A DNA stretch of 43,153 bases. Source: Nitrosomonas sp. (GTDB lineage: Bacteria > Pseudomonadota > Gammaproteobacteria > Burkholderiales > Nitrosomonadaceae). The notes below the pieces were generated by a model that worked only from the letters and a program-made list of their open reading frames with translations, ran no database searches and was not told the origin of the DNA. The stretch lies in the NCBI GenBank assembly GCA_017994575.1, contig JAGOKN010000017.1:1-43153 (forward strand), read 5' to 3'. The position numbers and the translations under genes are program-made. Shown here piece after piece: positions 1 through 9,539 of this stretch (position 1 is its first letter; every line of letters starts with the position of its first letter).

Positions 1-1437
1 GAATCGCATCGCCCGCATAACATGGACAGTATGGCATTGCGCCATCTGGATATTAAAACCATCAGTTACGATGAAGTGACAGGAAAAGGGGTGAATCGCA
101 TCGGTTTTGATGAGGTGGCCATTGATACCGCCACTCAATATGCAGCGGAGGATGCAGATATCACACTGCGTTTGCATCAGCACTTATATCCCAGTATCAA
201 GAATGATGATCGACTGGATTACATTTATCGTGAGATAGAAATGCCTATCCTGGATGTGTTGTTTGTCATTGAGCGCAATGGCGTTTTGCTGGATTATAAG
301 CTTTTGCAAAACCAGAGCCATGAACTGGGAGGAAAATTACAAGCACTGGAGCAACAGGCCTATGTCATTGCGGGGCAACCCTTTAACTTAAATTCGCCTA
401 AGCAAATACAGGAAATCTTATTTAACCAGCTCAAACTGCCTATCATCAAGAAAACCCCGACAGGTGTTCCTTCTACGGATGAGGATGTGCTGCAACAGCT
501 TGCACTGGACTATCCGCTGCCCAAATTGTTGCTCGAATATCGCAGCTTGGCCAAATTAAAATCGACCTACACTGACAAACTACCTTTAATGATGGACCGA
601 AATACCGGTCGAGTGCATACGAATTATTCACAGGCAGTTGCTGTGACCGGGCGTCTGGCCAGCTCAGATCCGAATTTGCAGAATATTCCGGTGCGAACGA
701 GCGAGGGGCGGCGAATCCGGGAAGCGTTCATTGCGCCACCGGGTTTTCAGATTATTTCAGCAGATTATTCACAAATAGAATTGCGCATCATGGCGCATAT
801 TTCCCAGGATGAGGGGCTGCTGAGAGCATTTGCGGCGGGTGAAGATATTCACAGGGCAACTGCTGCGGAAGTATTTGGAATTCCGCTGGATCAAGTAGAT
901 CAGGAACAGCGAAGATATGCCAAAGTGATTAATTTTGGTTTGATTTACGGTATGTCGGATTTTGGCTTGGCTACCCAATTGGGCATTGAAAGGAGTGCTG
1001 CCCGCGCTTATATGGAGCGATACTTTGCACGCTATCCTGGTGTTGAAAGATACATGCAGCTTACTCGGGAAAAAGCCAAGCAAACGGGATATGTCGAAAC
1101 CGTGCTGGGGCGTAGATTATGGTTGCCAGAGATTAATAATGCCAATGGAAATCGCCGACAAGGAGCGGAGCGGGCGGCAATCAATGCACCTATGCAGGGA
1201 ACTGCTGCCGATATCATTAAGCTGGCAATGATTGCTGTGCAGAATTGGCTGCAACAGGATAAATTACGCAGTAAGCTGATTATGCAGGTGCACGATGAAT
1301 TGGTGCTAGAAGTGCCTGACGATGAAATTGCGTTAATGAAAAACGCGTTACCGGGTTATATGAGCCAAGTATTGCAACTGGATGTACCATTATTGATAGA
1401 GGTTGGCGCTGGAAATAACTGGGAGCAGGCACATTAA
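1..1437 (+). CDS. polA: DNA polymerase I, C-terminal part (cut by window start)
   Basis: Pol I fills gaps in DNA repair and removes Okazaki primers. The reading frame is open to base 1, so the 5'-3' exonuclease and most of the 3'-5' exonuclease domain lie outside. Counting from the ATG at 22, residues 1-50 hold the end of the 3'-5' exonuclease domain (the YAAEDAD block at 40-46 matches the Exo III motif). The polymerase domain follows: motif A DYSQIELR at 248-255, the O-helix block RRYAKVINFGLIYG at 297-310, and motif C QVHDELVLEV near 424. All polymerase motifs are intact. The ATG at 22 is internal, not the true start. The gene converges on rne with a strong hairpin over its stop codon. Identification is secure. 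Whether the proofreading site is complete cannot be judged from this fragment. Confidence 0.96.
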   Translation, partial: ESHRPHNMDSMALRHLDIKTISYDEVTGKGVNRIGFDEVAIDTATQYAAEDADITLRLHQHLYPSIKNDDRLDYIYREIEMPILDVLFVIERNGVLLDYKLLQNQSHELGGKLQALEQQAYVIAGQPFNLNSPKQIQEILFNQLKLPIIKKTPTGVPSTDEDVLQQLALDYPLPKLLLEYRSLAKLKSTYTDKLPLMMDRNTGRVHTNYSQAVAVTGRLASSDPNLQNIPVRTSEGRRIREAFIAPPGFQIISADYSQIELRIMAHISQDEGLLRAFAAGEDIHRATAAEVFGIPLDQVDQEQRRYAKVINFGLIYGMSDFGLATQLGIERSAARAYMERYFARYPGVERYMQLTREKAKQTGYVETVLGRRLWLPEINNANGNRRQGAERAAINAPMQGTAADIIKLAMIAVQNWLQQDKLRSKLIMQVHDELVLEVPDDEIALMKNALPGYMSQVLQLDVPLLIEVGAGNNWEQAH

Positions 1438-1447
1438 TGTGCCTGCT
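1424..1447. terminator. Perfect hairpin between convergent polA and rne
   Basis: An 11-bp perfect stem (AGCAGGCACAT pairing with ATGTGCCTGCT) with a 2-nt TA loop overlaps the polA stop codon. It sits 38 bp from the rne stop, where a bidirectional terminator is expected. No long T tract follows on either strand, so it may act as an mRNA 3'-end stabiliser instead. Confidence 0.55.
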
Positions 1448-1484
1448 TGATTTGTGGAAAGCGAATATTTTAGTGAATAGCTGA

Positions 1485-4064
1485 TTATTCGCGAGTTTCA
1501 ACTTGCATTAAGGGCTCGGTTTCAGTCGCGACAATTTCCTTGGTTTTTCTTCTGGGTCGTTTAGGAACGATAATGTCTTCCATAACCATTTCAACTTTTT
1601 CAGGCGGGGTTTCTATCATTACGAGACCGCTTTTCTTGAAATCAGGTAATTCCTTAATAGGAGTGGTTTCAGCAACCTGAGGCGCAGCGACGACAGTGAT
1701 GGTGGCTGGTTGATCACTATGGGCAGTCAGCGGAGGATTATCTGTGGTGGTACCCGAGGTGGCTTTTTTGACTGAGTGCCGTCTAGGGGTAACGGTTGCC
1801 GGATTTTCATCGACCAAAATGGATTCGGTATGCTCTTCTATTCTTGTCGCGCCAATCGGTGGTGATTCTTCAATACTGACTGAATAATCATCACGTTGAG
1901 CAATGCTGCTGAGCGATTCTTCAGTGATCGTGGCCATCTCCTGATTTTCAGCAGCGCCTTTGTCGCGAGTGGATTGATCACGATTTTTATTGCCGCGATG
2001 ACGCCGCAGGCGTCTGCGATTATCTGACTTGGGCGAAGCGCTCTCAGCATCTTCTTTTTCAACTGGCGATAAGTCTTCGGTTTGCGTTTTCTCAGTTAGA
2101 TTCGAATCTGCTTGCTGGATAGATCTGTTTTTACCGGTTTTGCGCTCTGTCGTTGTTGCATGCTGAGGAGATTGATCTGTGTCAATGCTGAGTGCATTAG
2201 TACTCATGCTGGTATCAACGGTATCGTTTTGTGCTGCTTCCTTCTGAGCAGCAAGATTATCTTTATTGCGTTCATTCCTGTTGTTGCGTCCGCGACGGCT
2301 GCGCAATTTTCCGCGATCCTGCGTAGCTTTGTTTTTGTCCGTTAGTTGTTTAATGCCGGTGTCGGGTTTTGCTTCTTCTGTGTTTGCAGGCTTAAACCAA
2401 CTGAAAAATTTATCCAGAAGCGATGAATCTCGTGATTTATCTTCACGAATAGGAGCAGGTTTTGTCGGTGTTATGCCTTGAACAGCAGCTTGAGGGCGAG
2501 CAGGTTTGTTTTTTTGCTCGAAAGCTATTGGATTGCTTTCTTCTGTGTTTCTTTCGACCATTTTATAGCTGGCAACGGTTTCATTCGCTTTGATGTCTTC
2601 ATGACGCAACCGTGTGATGCTGTAATTGGGTGTTTCTATGTGGATATTAGGTACCAGAATGATATTAATTCTTTGCCTAACTTCGATATCATAGATTTCT
2701 GCGCGCTTTTCGTTGAGCAAGTAAGTAGCCACATCAACCGGAAGTTGCACATGCAATGCGCTGGTGTTTTCTTTCATGGCTTCTTCCTGGATGATTCTTA
2801 GCACATGCAGTGCCGAAGAATCTGTTCCTCGGATGAAACCTGTGCCATGGCAGCGTGTGCATGAGATATAGTTACCTTCACTCAAAGAAGGCCGTAAGCG
2901 TTGGCGTGATAGTTCCAGCAGACCAAACCGGGAAATTTTTCCAACCTGAATTCGTGCGCGATCTTGTCTTAACGCTTCATGCAATCTAGCCTCAACTTCT
3001 CTTTGATTGCGTTGTACGTCCATATCTATAAAATCAATGACGATCAATCCACCTAAGTCACGTAATCTCAGTTGACGTGCGATTTCATCGGCTGCCTCAA
3101 GATTGGTATTGAGTGCGGTATGCTCAATATCTAATCCGCGAATGGCGCGAGCTGAGTTGACATCAACGGATAACAGGGCTTCAGTATGATCAATGACGAT
3201 TGAACCACCTGATGGAAGTGAAACTTGCCTTGAATAGGCGGTTTCAATCTGATGTTCAATTTGGAAGCGTGAAAACAGAGGGACGTCATCGTGATAAAAT
3301 TTGAGGCGATCAACGTTTGCGGGCATGACATGAGCCATAAACTGACTGGCTTGTTCATAGATGTCACGGCTGTCAATCAAAATTTCGCCAATTTCTTGAT
3401 TAAAGTAATCGCGAATAGCGCGAATAACCAAGCTACTTTCTTGGTAAATTAAAAAAACACCGTCCTGATTATTGGCTGCTTCTTCAATGGCATACCAAAG
3501 TTGTGTCAAATAATTCAAATCCCATTGCAGCTCTTCCGTGCTGCGACCAATGCCGGCTGTTCTGGCAATAATGCTCATGCCCGTTGGTATCTCAAGCTTT
3601 GCAATCACTTCACGTAAATCATTACGCTCTTCACCGGTTATCCGCCGAGATACACCACCACTGTTGGGATTGTTGGGTATTAATACTAAATACCGGCCGG
3701 CTAGGGAAATATAAGTCGTTAATGCCGCACCTTTTGTGCCACGTTCATCCTTATCAACTTGAACAATTAATTCTTGACCTTCATGTAAAAGATCTTGAAT
3801 GCGATTGTTGGCAGAATTGGAGTTTTCACCAAAACATGATGATGATATTTCTTTGAATGGCAAGAAACCATGGCGTTCACAGCCATAGTCGACAAATGCT
3901 GCTTCCAGACTAGGCTCTATTCGAGTGATAATGGCTTTGTAGATATTACTTTTACGTTGTTCCTTGCTGACAGATTCTATGTCAAGATCAATCAATGTTT
4001 GACCATTAACAATCGCGACTCGCAACTCTTCCGGTTGTGTCGCATTAAATAACATTCGTTTCAT
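1485..4064 (-). CDS. rne: Ribonuclease E
   Basis: Essential endonuclease for mRNA turnover and rRNA/tRNA processing, and scaffold of the degradosome. The 859-residue protein begins [10 protein letters not shown], typical for the family. An S1 RNA-binding region spans about residues 35-120. The DNase I-like catalytic region carries the two metal-binding Asp blocks VDVNSARA (about 300) and IDFIDMD (about 345). The Zn-link cysteines are in CTRCHGTG (about 405). Beyond about residue 500 the sequence becomes low-complexity and acidic/basic, with Arg-rich patches such as RSRRGRNNR and RRRLRRHRG, as in the disordered scaffold half of RNase E rather than the shorter RNase G. It is divergent from rluC across a long AT-rich gap, the arrangement also known in E. 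coli. Confidence is high. Confidence 0.96.
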   Translation of the reverse strand: MKRMLFNATQPEELRVAIVNGQTLIDLDIESVSKEQRKSNIYKAIITRIEPSLEAAFVDYGCERHGFLPFKEISSSCFGENSNSANNRIQDLLHEGQELIVQVDKDERGTKGAALTTYISLAGRYLVLIPNNPNSGGVSRRITGEERNDLREVIAKLEIPTGMSIIARTAGIGRSTEELQWDLNYLTQLWYAIEEAANNQDGVFLIYQESSLVIRAIRDYFNQEIGEILIDSRDIYEQASQFMAHVMPANVDRLKFYHDDVPLFSRFQIEHQIETAYSRQVSLPSGGSIVIDHTEALLSVDVNSARAIRGLDIEHTALNTNLEAADEIARQLRLRDLGGLIVIDFIDMDVQRNQREVEARLHEALRQDRARIQVGKISRFGLLELSRQRLRPSLSEGNYISCTRCHGTGFIRGTDSSALHVLRIIQEEAMKENTSALHVQLPVDVATYLLNEKRAEIYDIEVRQRINIILVPNIHIETPNYSITRLRHEDIKANETVASYKMVERNTEESNPIAFEQKNKPARPQAAVQGITPTKPAPIREDKSRDSSLLDKFFSWFKPANTEEAKPDTGIKQLTDKNKATQDRGKLRSRRGRNNRNERNKDNLAAQKEAAQNDTVDTSMSTNALSIDTDQSPQHATTTERKTGKNRSIQQADSNLTEKTQTEDLSPVEKEDAESASPKSDNRRRLRRHRGNKNRDQSTRDKGAAENQEMATITEESLSSIAQRDDYSVSIEESPPIGATRIEEHTESILVDENPATVTPRRHSVKKATSGTTTDNPPLTAHSDQPATITVVAAPQVAETTPIKELPDFKKSGLVMIETPPEKVEMVMEDIIVPKRPRRKTKEIVATETEPLMQVETRE

Positions 4065-4570
4065 TTACAAACCTTACGTGTTCTATTTATGGGTACACTA
4101 TCCACACTTGGGTCGGATAGCTTTTTCTGGTAAACGTAGTTGTAATGACGAGGTTTTGTTATGAATATTTTATTATAGTGTTTATTTATCAATTATATAT
4201 TTCTTTTTATTGAGTATATTGATTTATTCATTTTAGACGGCTTTCTTGTCATATTGGGTTAATATAAAAAATGTTTCAATTTTATCCCGCTACTTTTTAA
4301 AAAAGCTCATTTAAGGTAACAGATTTTACATAAAGTTCCAAATAGAACTTTGTGTTAAGTCAATTTTTATTGGTGAATTTTTTAAGTTTATTTATTAATA
4401 ATATATGAATATTATAACTAGGATGTGCCATATTTATTACATTAGATAAAATTTTACAGTAATGATTTCAACAAAAGTGTATAGCGCTATTTAATTTGTG
4501 GAAATTTGTACCTCGTTTCGACGAATAAAGGCACACTCAGTAATATTCATGTGCATGAAAGGACTGTCCT
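4065..4570. promoter_or_regulatory. Long AT-rich divergent leader between rne and rluC
   Basis: About 500 bp with no convincing gene separates the divergent rne and rluC starts. In E. coli the rne 5' UTR is long and its hairpins let RNase E autoregulate its own mRNA; the same role is inferred here. A perfect 7-bp hairpin (AAAGTTC, loop CAAATA, GAACTTT) lies at 4332-4351. On the minus strand a TATAAT hexamer occurs at 4172-4177 and could be an rne -10 box, but no good -35 is visible. A 23-codon ORF from the ATG at 4555 overlaps the rluC start region in another frame and is probably not a gene. Confidence 0.45.
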
Positions 4571-5545
4571 ATTATATCAGTAGAGAAACAACGCATCGAA
4601 GAAGAAGAAAACGATCAACGAATTGATAATTTTTTATTTAAGCGTTTTAGAAATGTACCCAAAAGCCATATATATCAGTTATTGAGAAGTGGTCAGGTGC
4701 GGGTGAATGGGAAACGCATTAATGCTAGCTATCGTTTGCAGTTAGGTGATATCGTTCGTATCCCGCCGATTAAAATAACTGAGAAAAATTCTTCCCATCA
4801 CAGTCCGATTACTCCAGCAAGCTTCTTTAGTTTCGATAAATTGTTTGAAGATGAGGCGCTACTTGTCATTGATAAGCCAGGCGGTATGGCAGTCCATGGA
4901 GGAAGCGGCATCAGTTTTGGTGTCATTGAACAATTGCGAGCACAAAATCCGTCATGGAAATTCCTTGAGCTAGTGCATCGCCTTGACAGAGAAACATCTG
5001 GGGTATTGTTGCTGGCGAAGAAACGTAATGCACTGGTTGAATTACACCGACAAATTCGTGAAGGCCTAACGGAAAAGCATTATTTAGTGATGGTGAAAGG
5101 TGAATGGCGGAATGCCAAGCAGCATGTCAAGCTGGCATTGAATAAGTATGTCACTGCATCGGGAGAGCGTCGTGTAGCGATATCGACAGACGAGCACAAA
5201 GATAACAAATCAATGTTGGCCCATACTATCTTTAAACTACAAAGATCCTGGAAAAATTTCAGTTTGCTAGATGCGGAATTAAAAACCGGCCGTACCCACC
5301 AAATCCGTGTTCATCTGGCTCATCTGGGGTATCCCATCATTGGCGATGATAAATATGGCCATTTCGAGATGAATAAACAATTGGCAAGAGTGAATAGTGC
5401 AACCCATTTGGCGCGAATGTTTTTGCATGCACATACCATGCAGATTACACATCCTGTTTCCGGACAGCGAATGACGCTGCAGTCACCTCTTGCTAAAGAT
5501 CTGCAGCAATTTATGGGTGCATTGGATAAATTATCGGATGGATAA
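4571..5545 (+). CDS. rluC: 23S rRNA pseudouridine synthase RluC (start codon probably ATT)
   Basis: RluC makes pseudouridines 955, 2504 and 2580 of 23S rRNA in E. coli. An S4 RNA-binding domain comes first, with the family blocks QRIDNFL and VPKSHIYQLLRSGQVRVN. The RluA-type catalytic domain follows, with HRLDRETSGVLLLAKK supplying the catalytic Asp. The first ATG/GTG/TTG in frame is the TTG at 4682, which would cut off half of the S4 domain. Homology-like sequence continues in frame back to about 4580, and the frame closes at a TGA at 4556. Between these there is no ATG, GTG or TTG, but an ATT at 4571 sits 7 nt after an AAAGGA Shine-Dalgarno (4558-4563). An ATT start gives 324 residues, close to the usual 319. 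A 1-nt sequencing error next to the ATG at 4555 is the alternative. Confidence 0.88.
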   Translation: MISVEKQRIEEEENDQRIDNFLFKRFRNVPKSHIYQLLRSGQVRVNGKRINASYRLQLGDIVRIPPIKITEKNSSHHSPITPASFFSFDKLFEDEALLVIDKPGGMAVHGGSGISFGVIEQLRAQNPSWKFLELVHRLDRETSGVLLLAKKRNALVELHRQIREGLTEKHYLVMVKGEWRNAKQHVKLALNKYVTASGERRVAISTDEHKDNKSMLAHTIFKLQRSWKNFSLLDAELKTGRTHQIRVHLAHLGYPIIGDDKYGHFEMNKQLARVNSATHLARMFLHAHTMQITHPVSGQRMTLQSPLAKDLQQFMGALDKLSDG

Positions 5546-5551
5546 TTTATC
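5525..5551. terminator. AT-rich hairpin at rluC stop
   Basis: An 11-bp perfect stem (GATAAATTATC / GATAATTTATC) with a 5-nt loop overlaps the rluC stop codon, between convergent rluC and the esterase gene. It is low in GC and has no T tract, so terminator function is uncertain. Confidence 0.3.
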
Positions 5552-5576
5552 GACCTTCATTTAATGACTCGGAGTG

Positions 5577-6239
5577 CTATAATGCCGCGCGATTAAGCAT
5601 TTGAGATGAATGGCCAACTTGCTCTTTTTTAACCATGGTTTGTAAAACTTCCCATACATTGTCTGCGATTTTTTCTTGTGCAACTTCGCTGGGATGAATT
5701 CCGTCAGCCTGAAAGAAATCGTGTTTCTCACCAAAACCAGCCAGTAAAAACGGTATCAATTTGATTTGATAATTTTCGGCTAAGCGTGGAAAAATAGCTT
5801 GGAACTTTTGTATATAAGTGATGCCATAGTTGGGAGGTAATTGCATGCCAGCAAGTAAAACTAACACATTATTTTGTTGACATTTTTTAATGATAGCCTC
5901 CAAATTCTCGTAAATGGATTTTATAGAAGCACCGCGCAAACCATCATTTGCGCCAAGCTCAAGAATAACGATCTCAGGATGATGTTTTTCAAGCGCTTGT
6001 TCAATCCGATTGCGTCCCCCAAGCGTTGTTTCACCACTGATACTTGCATTGATAATTTGATAATTAGCAAATTTGGATTGTAATCGTTGTGTAAGTAACG
6101 CGACCCAACCAGCTTCCGTGGGTATGCCATAGTTTGCAGATAAGCTATCGCCAAAAACCATCACTGTTTTGGGCGATGCCGCTGAGGCTGTTGCAGTAAA
6201 AATAAAAAATAAAGTTAGAATAATTAGGGAATTTTTCAT
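5577..6239 (-). CDS. tesA: Periplasmic SGNH esterase / lysophospholipase L1-like (TesA/arylesterase)
   Basis: A GDSL-family hydrolase acting on esters, thioesters or lysophospholipids in the periplasm. With the start at 6239 the protein opens [14 protein letters not shown] and has a clear Sec signal peptide ending near ATASAA (residue 20). SGNH blocks are present: GDSLS with Ser32 (I), GGR/N near the middle (II), GANDG (III) and DGIHPS with the His (V). An upstream extension to 6299 would put 20 non-signal residues before the signal peptide and run into the divergent gene, so it is rejected. It is divergent from the ybbA-like ABC gene, the same tesA / ybbA-ybbP arrangement as in E. coli. The exact substrate is not determinable. 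Confidence 0.88.
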   Translation of the reverse strand: MKNSLIILTLFFIFTATASAASPKTVMVFGDSLSANYGIPTEAGWVALLTQRLQSKFANYQIINASISGETTLGGRNRIEQALEKHHPEIVILELGANDGLRGASIKSIYENLEAIIKKCQQNNVLVLLAGMQLPPNYGITYIQKFQAIFPRLAENYQIKLIPFLLAGFGEKHDFFQADGIHPSEVAQEKIADNVWEVLQTMVKKEQVGHSSQMLNRAAL

Positions 6240-6924
6240 GTTAGATAATCTAGTTAAACAACCCATGCTCTGGACTAGTGCACTGACCAAGCAAGTCAAT
6301 ACGGGTGATAAGCAACTGACTATATTGCAGCATATTGATTTGCAAGTAAATGCCGGTGAAGCGGTCGCGATTATAGGAGCATCAGGTTCGGGTAAATCAA
6401 CTTTATTAGGTTTGCTTGCAGGATTGGATCTGCCGACTTCGGGTAAAGTTCATCTCGATAATATTGATATTTTTACCTTGGATGAAGACAGTCGAGCTGC
6501 TTTGCGCGGTAAGGTTCTGGGGTTTGTGTTCCAGTCGTTTCAATTGTTGCCAGCGCTGACGGCGCTAGAGAACGTAATGCTGCCACTCGAACTTACGGCT
6601 GTCAGTAATGCAGAAGCTACTGCACGTAGGTTGTTGGATCGGGTCGGGCTGGCGATGCGCTTGCATCATTATCCCAAACAATTATCCGGTGGCGAACAAC
6701 AGCGCGTAGCCATTGCACGTGCTTTTGCAACCAATCCCAAATTATTGCTGGCTGATGAACCGACTGGAAATCTCGATTCTGCAACCGGTGTACAAATTAT
6801 TGAACTCATGTTCGAACTCAATCGTGAACATGGAACAACATTGGTTTTAGTCACTCATGATGAAGCGCTTTCGCAACGTTGTTCACGTCAAATCCGCTTG
6901 GCGGATGGCAAACTTGTTCAATAA
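6238..6924 (+). CDS. ybbA: ABC transporter ATP-binding protein, YbbA type
   Basis: ATPase of a MacB/LolD-class (type VII) ABC system that pairs with the large permease just downstream. From the ATG at 6238 the protein has 228 residues: Walker [10 protein letters not shown] at 47-55, the Q-loop region [14 protein letters not shown], the signature [14 protein letters not shown], Walker [13 protein letters not shown] and the H-loop VLVTHD. A good Shine-Dalgarno (AGGGA, 6226-6230) supports this start over the longer frame from 6169. The ATG overlaps by two bases the start codon of the divergent esterase gene (CATG at 6237-6240). Transported substrate unknown. Linkage to a TesA-like esterase suggests handling of lipophilic compounds, which is an inference. 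Confidence 0.92.
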   Translation: MLDNLVKQPMLWTSALTKQVNTGDKQLTILQHIDLQVNAGEAVAIIGASGSGKSTLLGLLAGLDLPTSGKVHLDNIDIFTLDEDSRAALRGKVLGFVFQSFQLLPALTALENVMLPLELTAVSNAEATARRLLDRVGLAMRLHHYPKQLSGGEQQRVAIARAFATNPKLLLADEPTGNLDSATGVQIIELMFELNREHGTTLVLVTHDEALSQRCSRQIRLADGKLVQ

Positions 6925-7011
6925 CCCCTAACCTTGGACTCCAAATTGAGTACCAGATTACAGCAGTCTTGGTTCGCTTCTAATATTTTCAGCAGGGTAT
7001 CGTTTGTTTCC

Positions 7012-9522
7012 ATGAATCATTTCAAGCTTTCTTTCCGCATGCTTCGTCGAGATTGGCGCGCAGGCGAGTTAAATGTTTTGGCATTGGCGCTAGTGATTGC
7101 AATCAGCGGGATGACCACAGTAGGTTTTTTTGCTGACCGGGTGGAAATGGCGCTGTCGCGCGAAAGCAATCAACTGTTGGGCGCGGATTTGCTGGTTATT
7201 TCCAGCCATCCAGTCCCAGAGCAGTATGCGCATGAAGCTGAGCGGTTGGGATTGTCTGTTTCAACTGTAACCAAGTTTCCCAGCATGATTTCCAGTGGTG
7301 AGGATAATCTGCTTGCTGAGATTAAGGCAGTGACTGAAGGCTATCCACTGCGAGGGCGCGTGGATCTTGCTGGAAAATCTTCCCAAGCGCAGGGATTGCA
7401 ATCGAAAATGCAAGCGCTGAATAGGATTCCACAACCAGGTACCATTTGGGTGGATGAAAAGCTCTTGACGCGACTTGATCTGAAACCTGGAGACCCAGTG
7501 GATGTGGGAGCCATGCAATTGATTGTGACCGAGCTCATCATGCGTGAACCTGATCATTCCGTAGGATTCATTAATATGGGCCCACGCGTCATGATTAACG
7601 CGATTGATCTGCCTGAGACAGGTTTAATACAGCAGGGCAGTCGCATTTCCTATAATCTGATGATCGCCGGTGATGTCAACCAAGTGCAACAATTTCGCGA
7701 TTGGGCCGAGCCTCAACTGTCCAAAGCGGAGAGAATCGAAGGGATACGAGACGCGCGCCCTGAAATCAGAGCTGCGCTGGAACGAGCCGAAAAATTTCTA
7801 AGTCTGGCTGCCCTGGCCAGCGTGGTTTTGGCAGCGGCGGCGATTGCCTTGGCAGTGCGGCGTTTTACGCAGCGTCATCTGGATGGCTGTGCGGTGATGC
7901 GCAGTTTGGGAGCCAGCCAGCAGCAGTTATTTTATCTGTATCTGTATTATTTTATAGCGTTAGGGCTCATCGCCAGCTGTACCGGATGCCTGATTGGCTT
8001 TGCATCGCAGGAAATTCTGGCGCATTGGCTGACCGGATTGGTTGAAACCGCTTTGCCTTGGCCCAGTTGGCTGCCAGCGATTCAAGGGATGCTGGTTGGA
8101 TTGGTTTTATTATTAGGTTTTGCTTTACCGCCGATCTTGAATTTACGCAGCGTTCCGGCTTTGCGCGTATTGCGCAGAGATATCGGTTTATCCAATGCGC
8201 ACAGCCTGACAGGTTATTTGTTGGGATTGACAGCGCTGTCGCTGTTATTCATCTGGAAAGCAGAGGATCTGAAACTGGGCCTGTATATCGTGGCTGGCTT
8301 TATATCCGCAATTGCTATTTTTGGTAGCTTGGGCTGGTTACTGATTAAAGGGTTAGCTGGTTTGCGTCATCAAGCCGGTGGAGCGTGGCGCTATGGCCTG
8401 GCCAGTATTCACCGTCGCGCTGTTTCCAGTGTTTTGCAGGCCGTGGCATTAGGTTTGGGCTTGATGGCATTATTGGTGTTGACCTTGATTCAGGATGATT
8501 TGATCAAGGATTGGCATGCCAGTTTGCCACCAGATGCACCCAATCATTTTCTGGTCAACATTCAATCAGATCAGCTCGATGCGCTGGAGAAATTTTTCCA
8601 GCAACACGCAATGGAGCAACCGCCACTGTTTCCCATGGTTAGAGGGCGCTTGATTAAAGTTAATGGCAAGCCTGTATCTGCGGAAGATTATGCGGATGAT
8701 CCACATGCGGCAAGGCATATCCGGCGCGAATTTAATTTGTCGTGGGCCGATCAGTTGGCACTGGATAATCAAGTTGTTCAAGGAAACTGGTGGGATGAGA
8801 AAACAACTGAATCCGTAATATCACTCGAGAAAGGCATTGCCAAAACCTTGGGCCTTAAACTCGGAGATGAACTGACCTATGATATTGGTGGAAGTCATTT
8901 TTCCGCCAAAATCAGCAATTTGAGGGAAGTCGATTGGGATAATTTTCGAGTCAATTTCTTTGTAGTGGCGCCTCCTGGATTACTGGAGAATTACCCGGTC
9001 AGCTACATTACCAGTTTTTATGTGCCGCCTTCGGGAAGCGCTATGATTCATGCGCTGGTCAGGGAATTTCCCAATATTCTGGTGGTCGATGTGGCGGTAG
9101 TCATCAACCAAGTGCAACAAATGATCCAACAGGTTTCACGGGCCATTGAATTTGTTTTTTTGTTTACTTTGCTGGCTGGTTTTGCCGTGTTGTATGCCGC
9201 CATTGCTTCTACGCAGGACGAGCGTATTCATGAAGCTGCCATCTTCAGAGCGCTGGGCGCTAAGCGAGAACAATTGTCGCGCGCCTGGGCAGCGGAATTT
9301 GCAATTCTGGGCGGACTGTCCGGATTGTTTGCCGCGGCAGGGGCGAGCGTGCTGGGTTATGTCATTGGACATCATGTCTTGCACCTCGATTACACCTTTA
9401 ATGCCTGGATCTGGCTGATCGGTTTTGTTGCCGGTATGATTGGTGTATTAGTAGCCGGTCTTCTGGGCACACGCTCAGCGTTATCTACACCACCTTTATT
9501 GACCTTGCGCAAGATTGGATAA
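7012..9522 (+). CDS. ybbP: ABC transporter permease, YbbP type (FtsX domains)
   Basis: Large inner-membrane permease partner of YbbA, 836 residues from the ATG at 7012. One N-terminal helix (LNVLALALVIAISGM) is followed by a periplasmic MacB-like domain. A first FtsX helix bundle follows (from about FLSLAALASVVLAAAAIALA), then further helices, a second large periplasmic region and a final FtsX bundle ending near the C-terminus. The frame runs back to a TTG at 6934, but the family start MNHFKLSFRMLRRDWRAGEL fits better and leaves an 87-bp gap after ybbA. No strong Shine-Dalgarno precedes 7012, so the start is less certain than the identity. It forms an operon with ybbA and probably hemW downstream. 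Confidence 0.9.
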   Translation: MNHFKLSFRMLRRDWRAGELNVLALALVIAISGMTTVGFFADRVEMALSRESNQLLGADLLVISSHPVPEQYAHEAERLGLSVSTVTKFPSMISSGEDNLLAEIKAVTEGYPLRGRVDLAGKSSQAQGLQSKMQALNRIPQPGTIWVDEKLLTRLDLKPGDPVDVGAMQLIVTELIMREPDHSVGFINMGPRVMINAIDLPETGLIQQGSRISYNLMIAGDVNQVQQFRDWAEPQLSKAERIEGIRDARPEIRAALERAEKFLSLAALASVVLAAAAIALAVRRFTQRHLDGCAVMRSLGASQQQLFYLYLYYFIALGLIASCTGCLIGFASQEILAHWLTGLVETALPWPSWLPAIQGMLVGLVLLLGFALPPILNLRSVPALRVLRRDIGLSNAHSLTGYLLGLTALSLLFIWKAEDLKLGLYIVAGFISAIAIFGSLGWLLIKGLAGLRHQAGGAWRYGLASIHRRAVSSVLQAVALGLGLMALLVLTLIQDDLIKDWHASLPPDAPNHFLVNIQSDQLDALEKFFQQHAMEQPPLFPMVRGRLIKVNGKPVSAEDYADDPHAARHIRREFNLSWADQLALDNQVVQGNWWDEKTTESVISLEKGIAKTLGLKLGDELTYDIGGSHFSAKISNLREVDWDNFRVNFFVVAPPGLLENYPVSYITSFYVPPSGSAMIHALVREFPNILVVDVAVVINQVQQMIQQVSRAIEFVFLFTLLAGFAVLYAAIASTQDERIHEAAIFRALGAKREQLSRAWAAEFAILGGLSGLFAAAGASVLGYVIGHHVLHLDYTFNAWIWLIGFVAGMIGVLVAGLLGTRSALSTPPLLTLRKIG

Positions 9523-9539
9523 ACTGTCTTGTGACTGTT

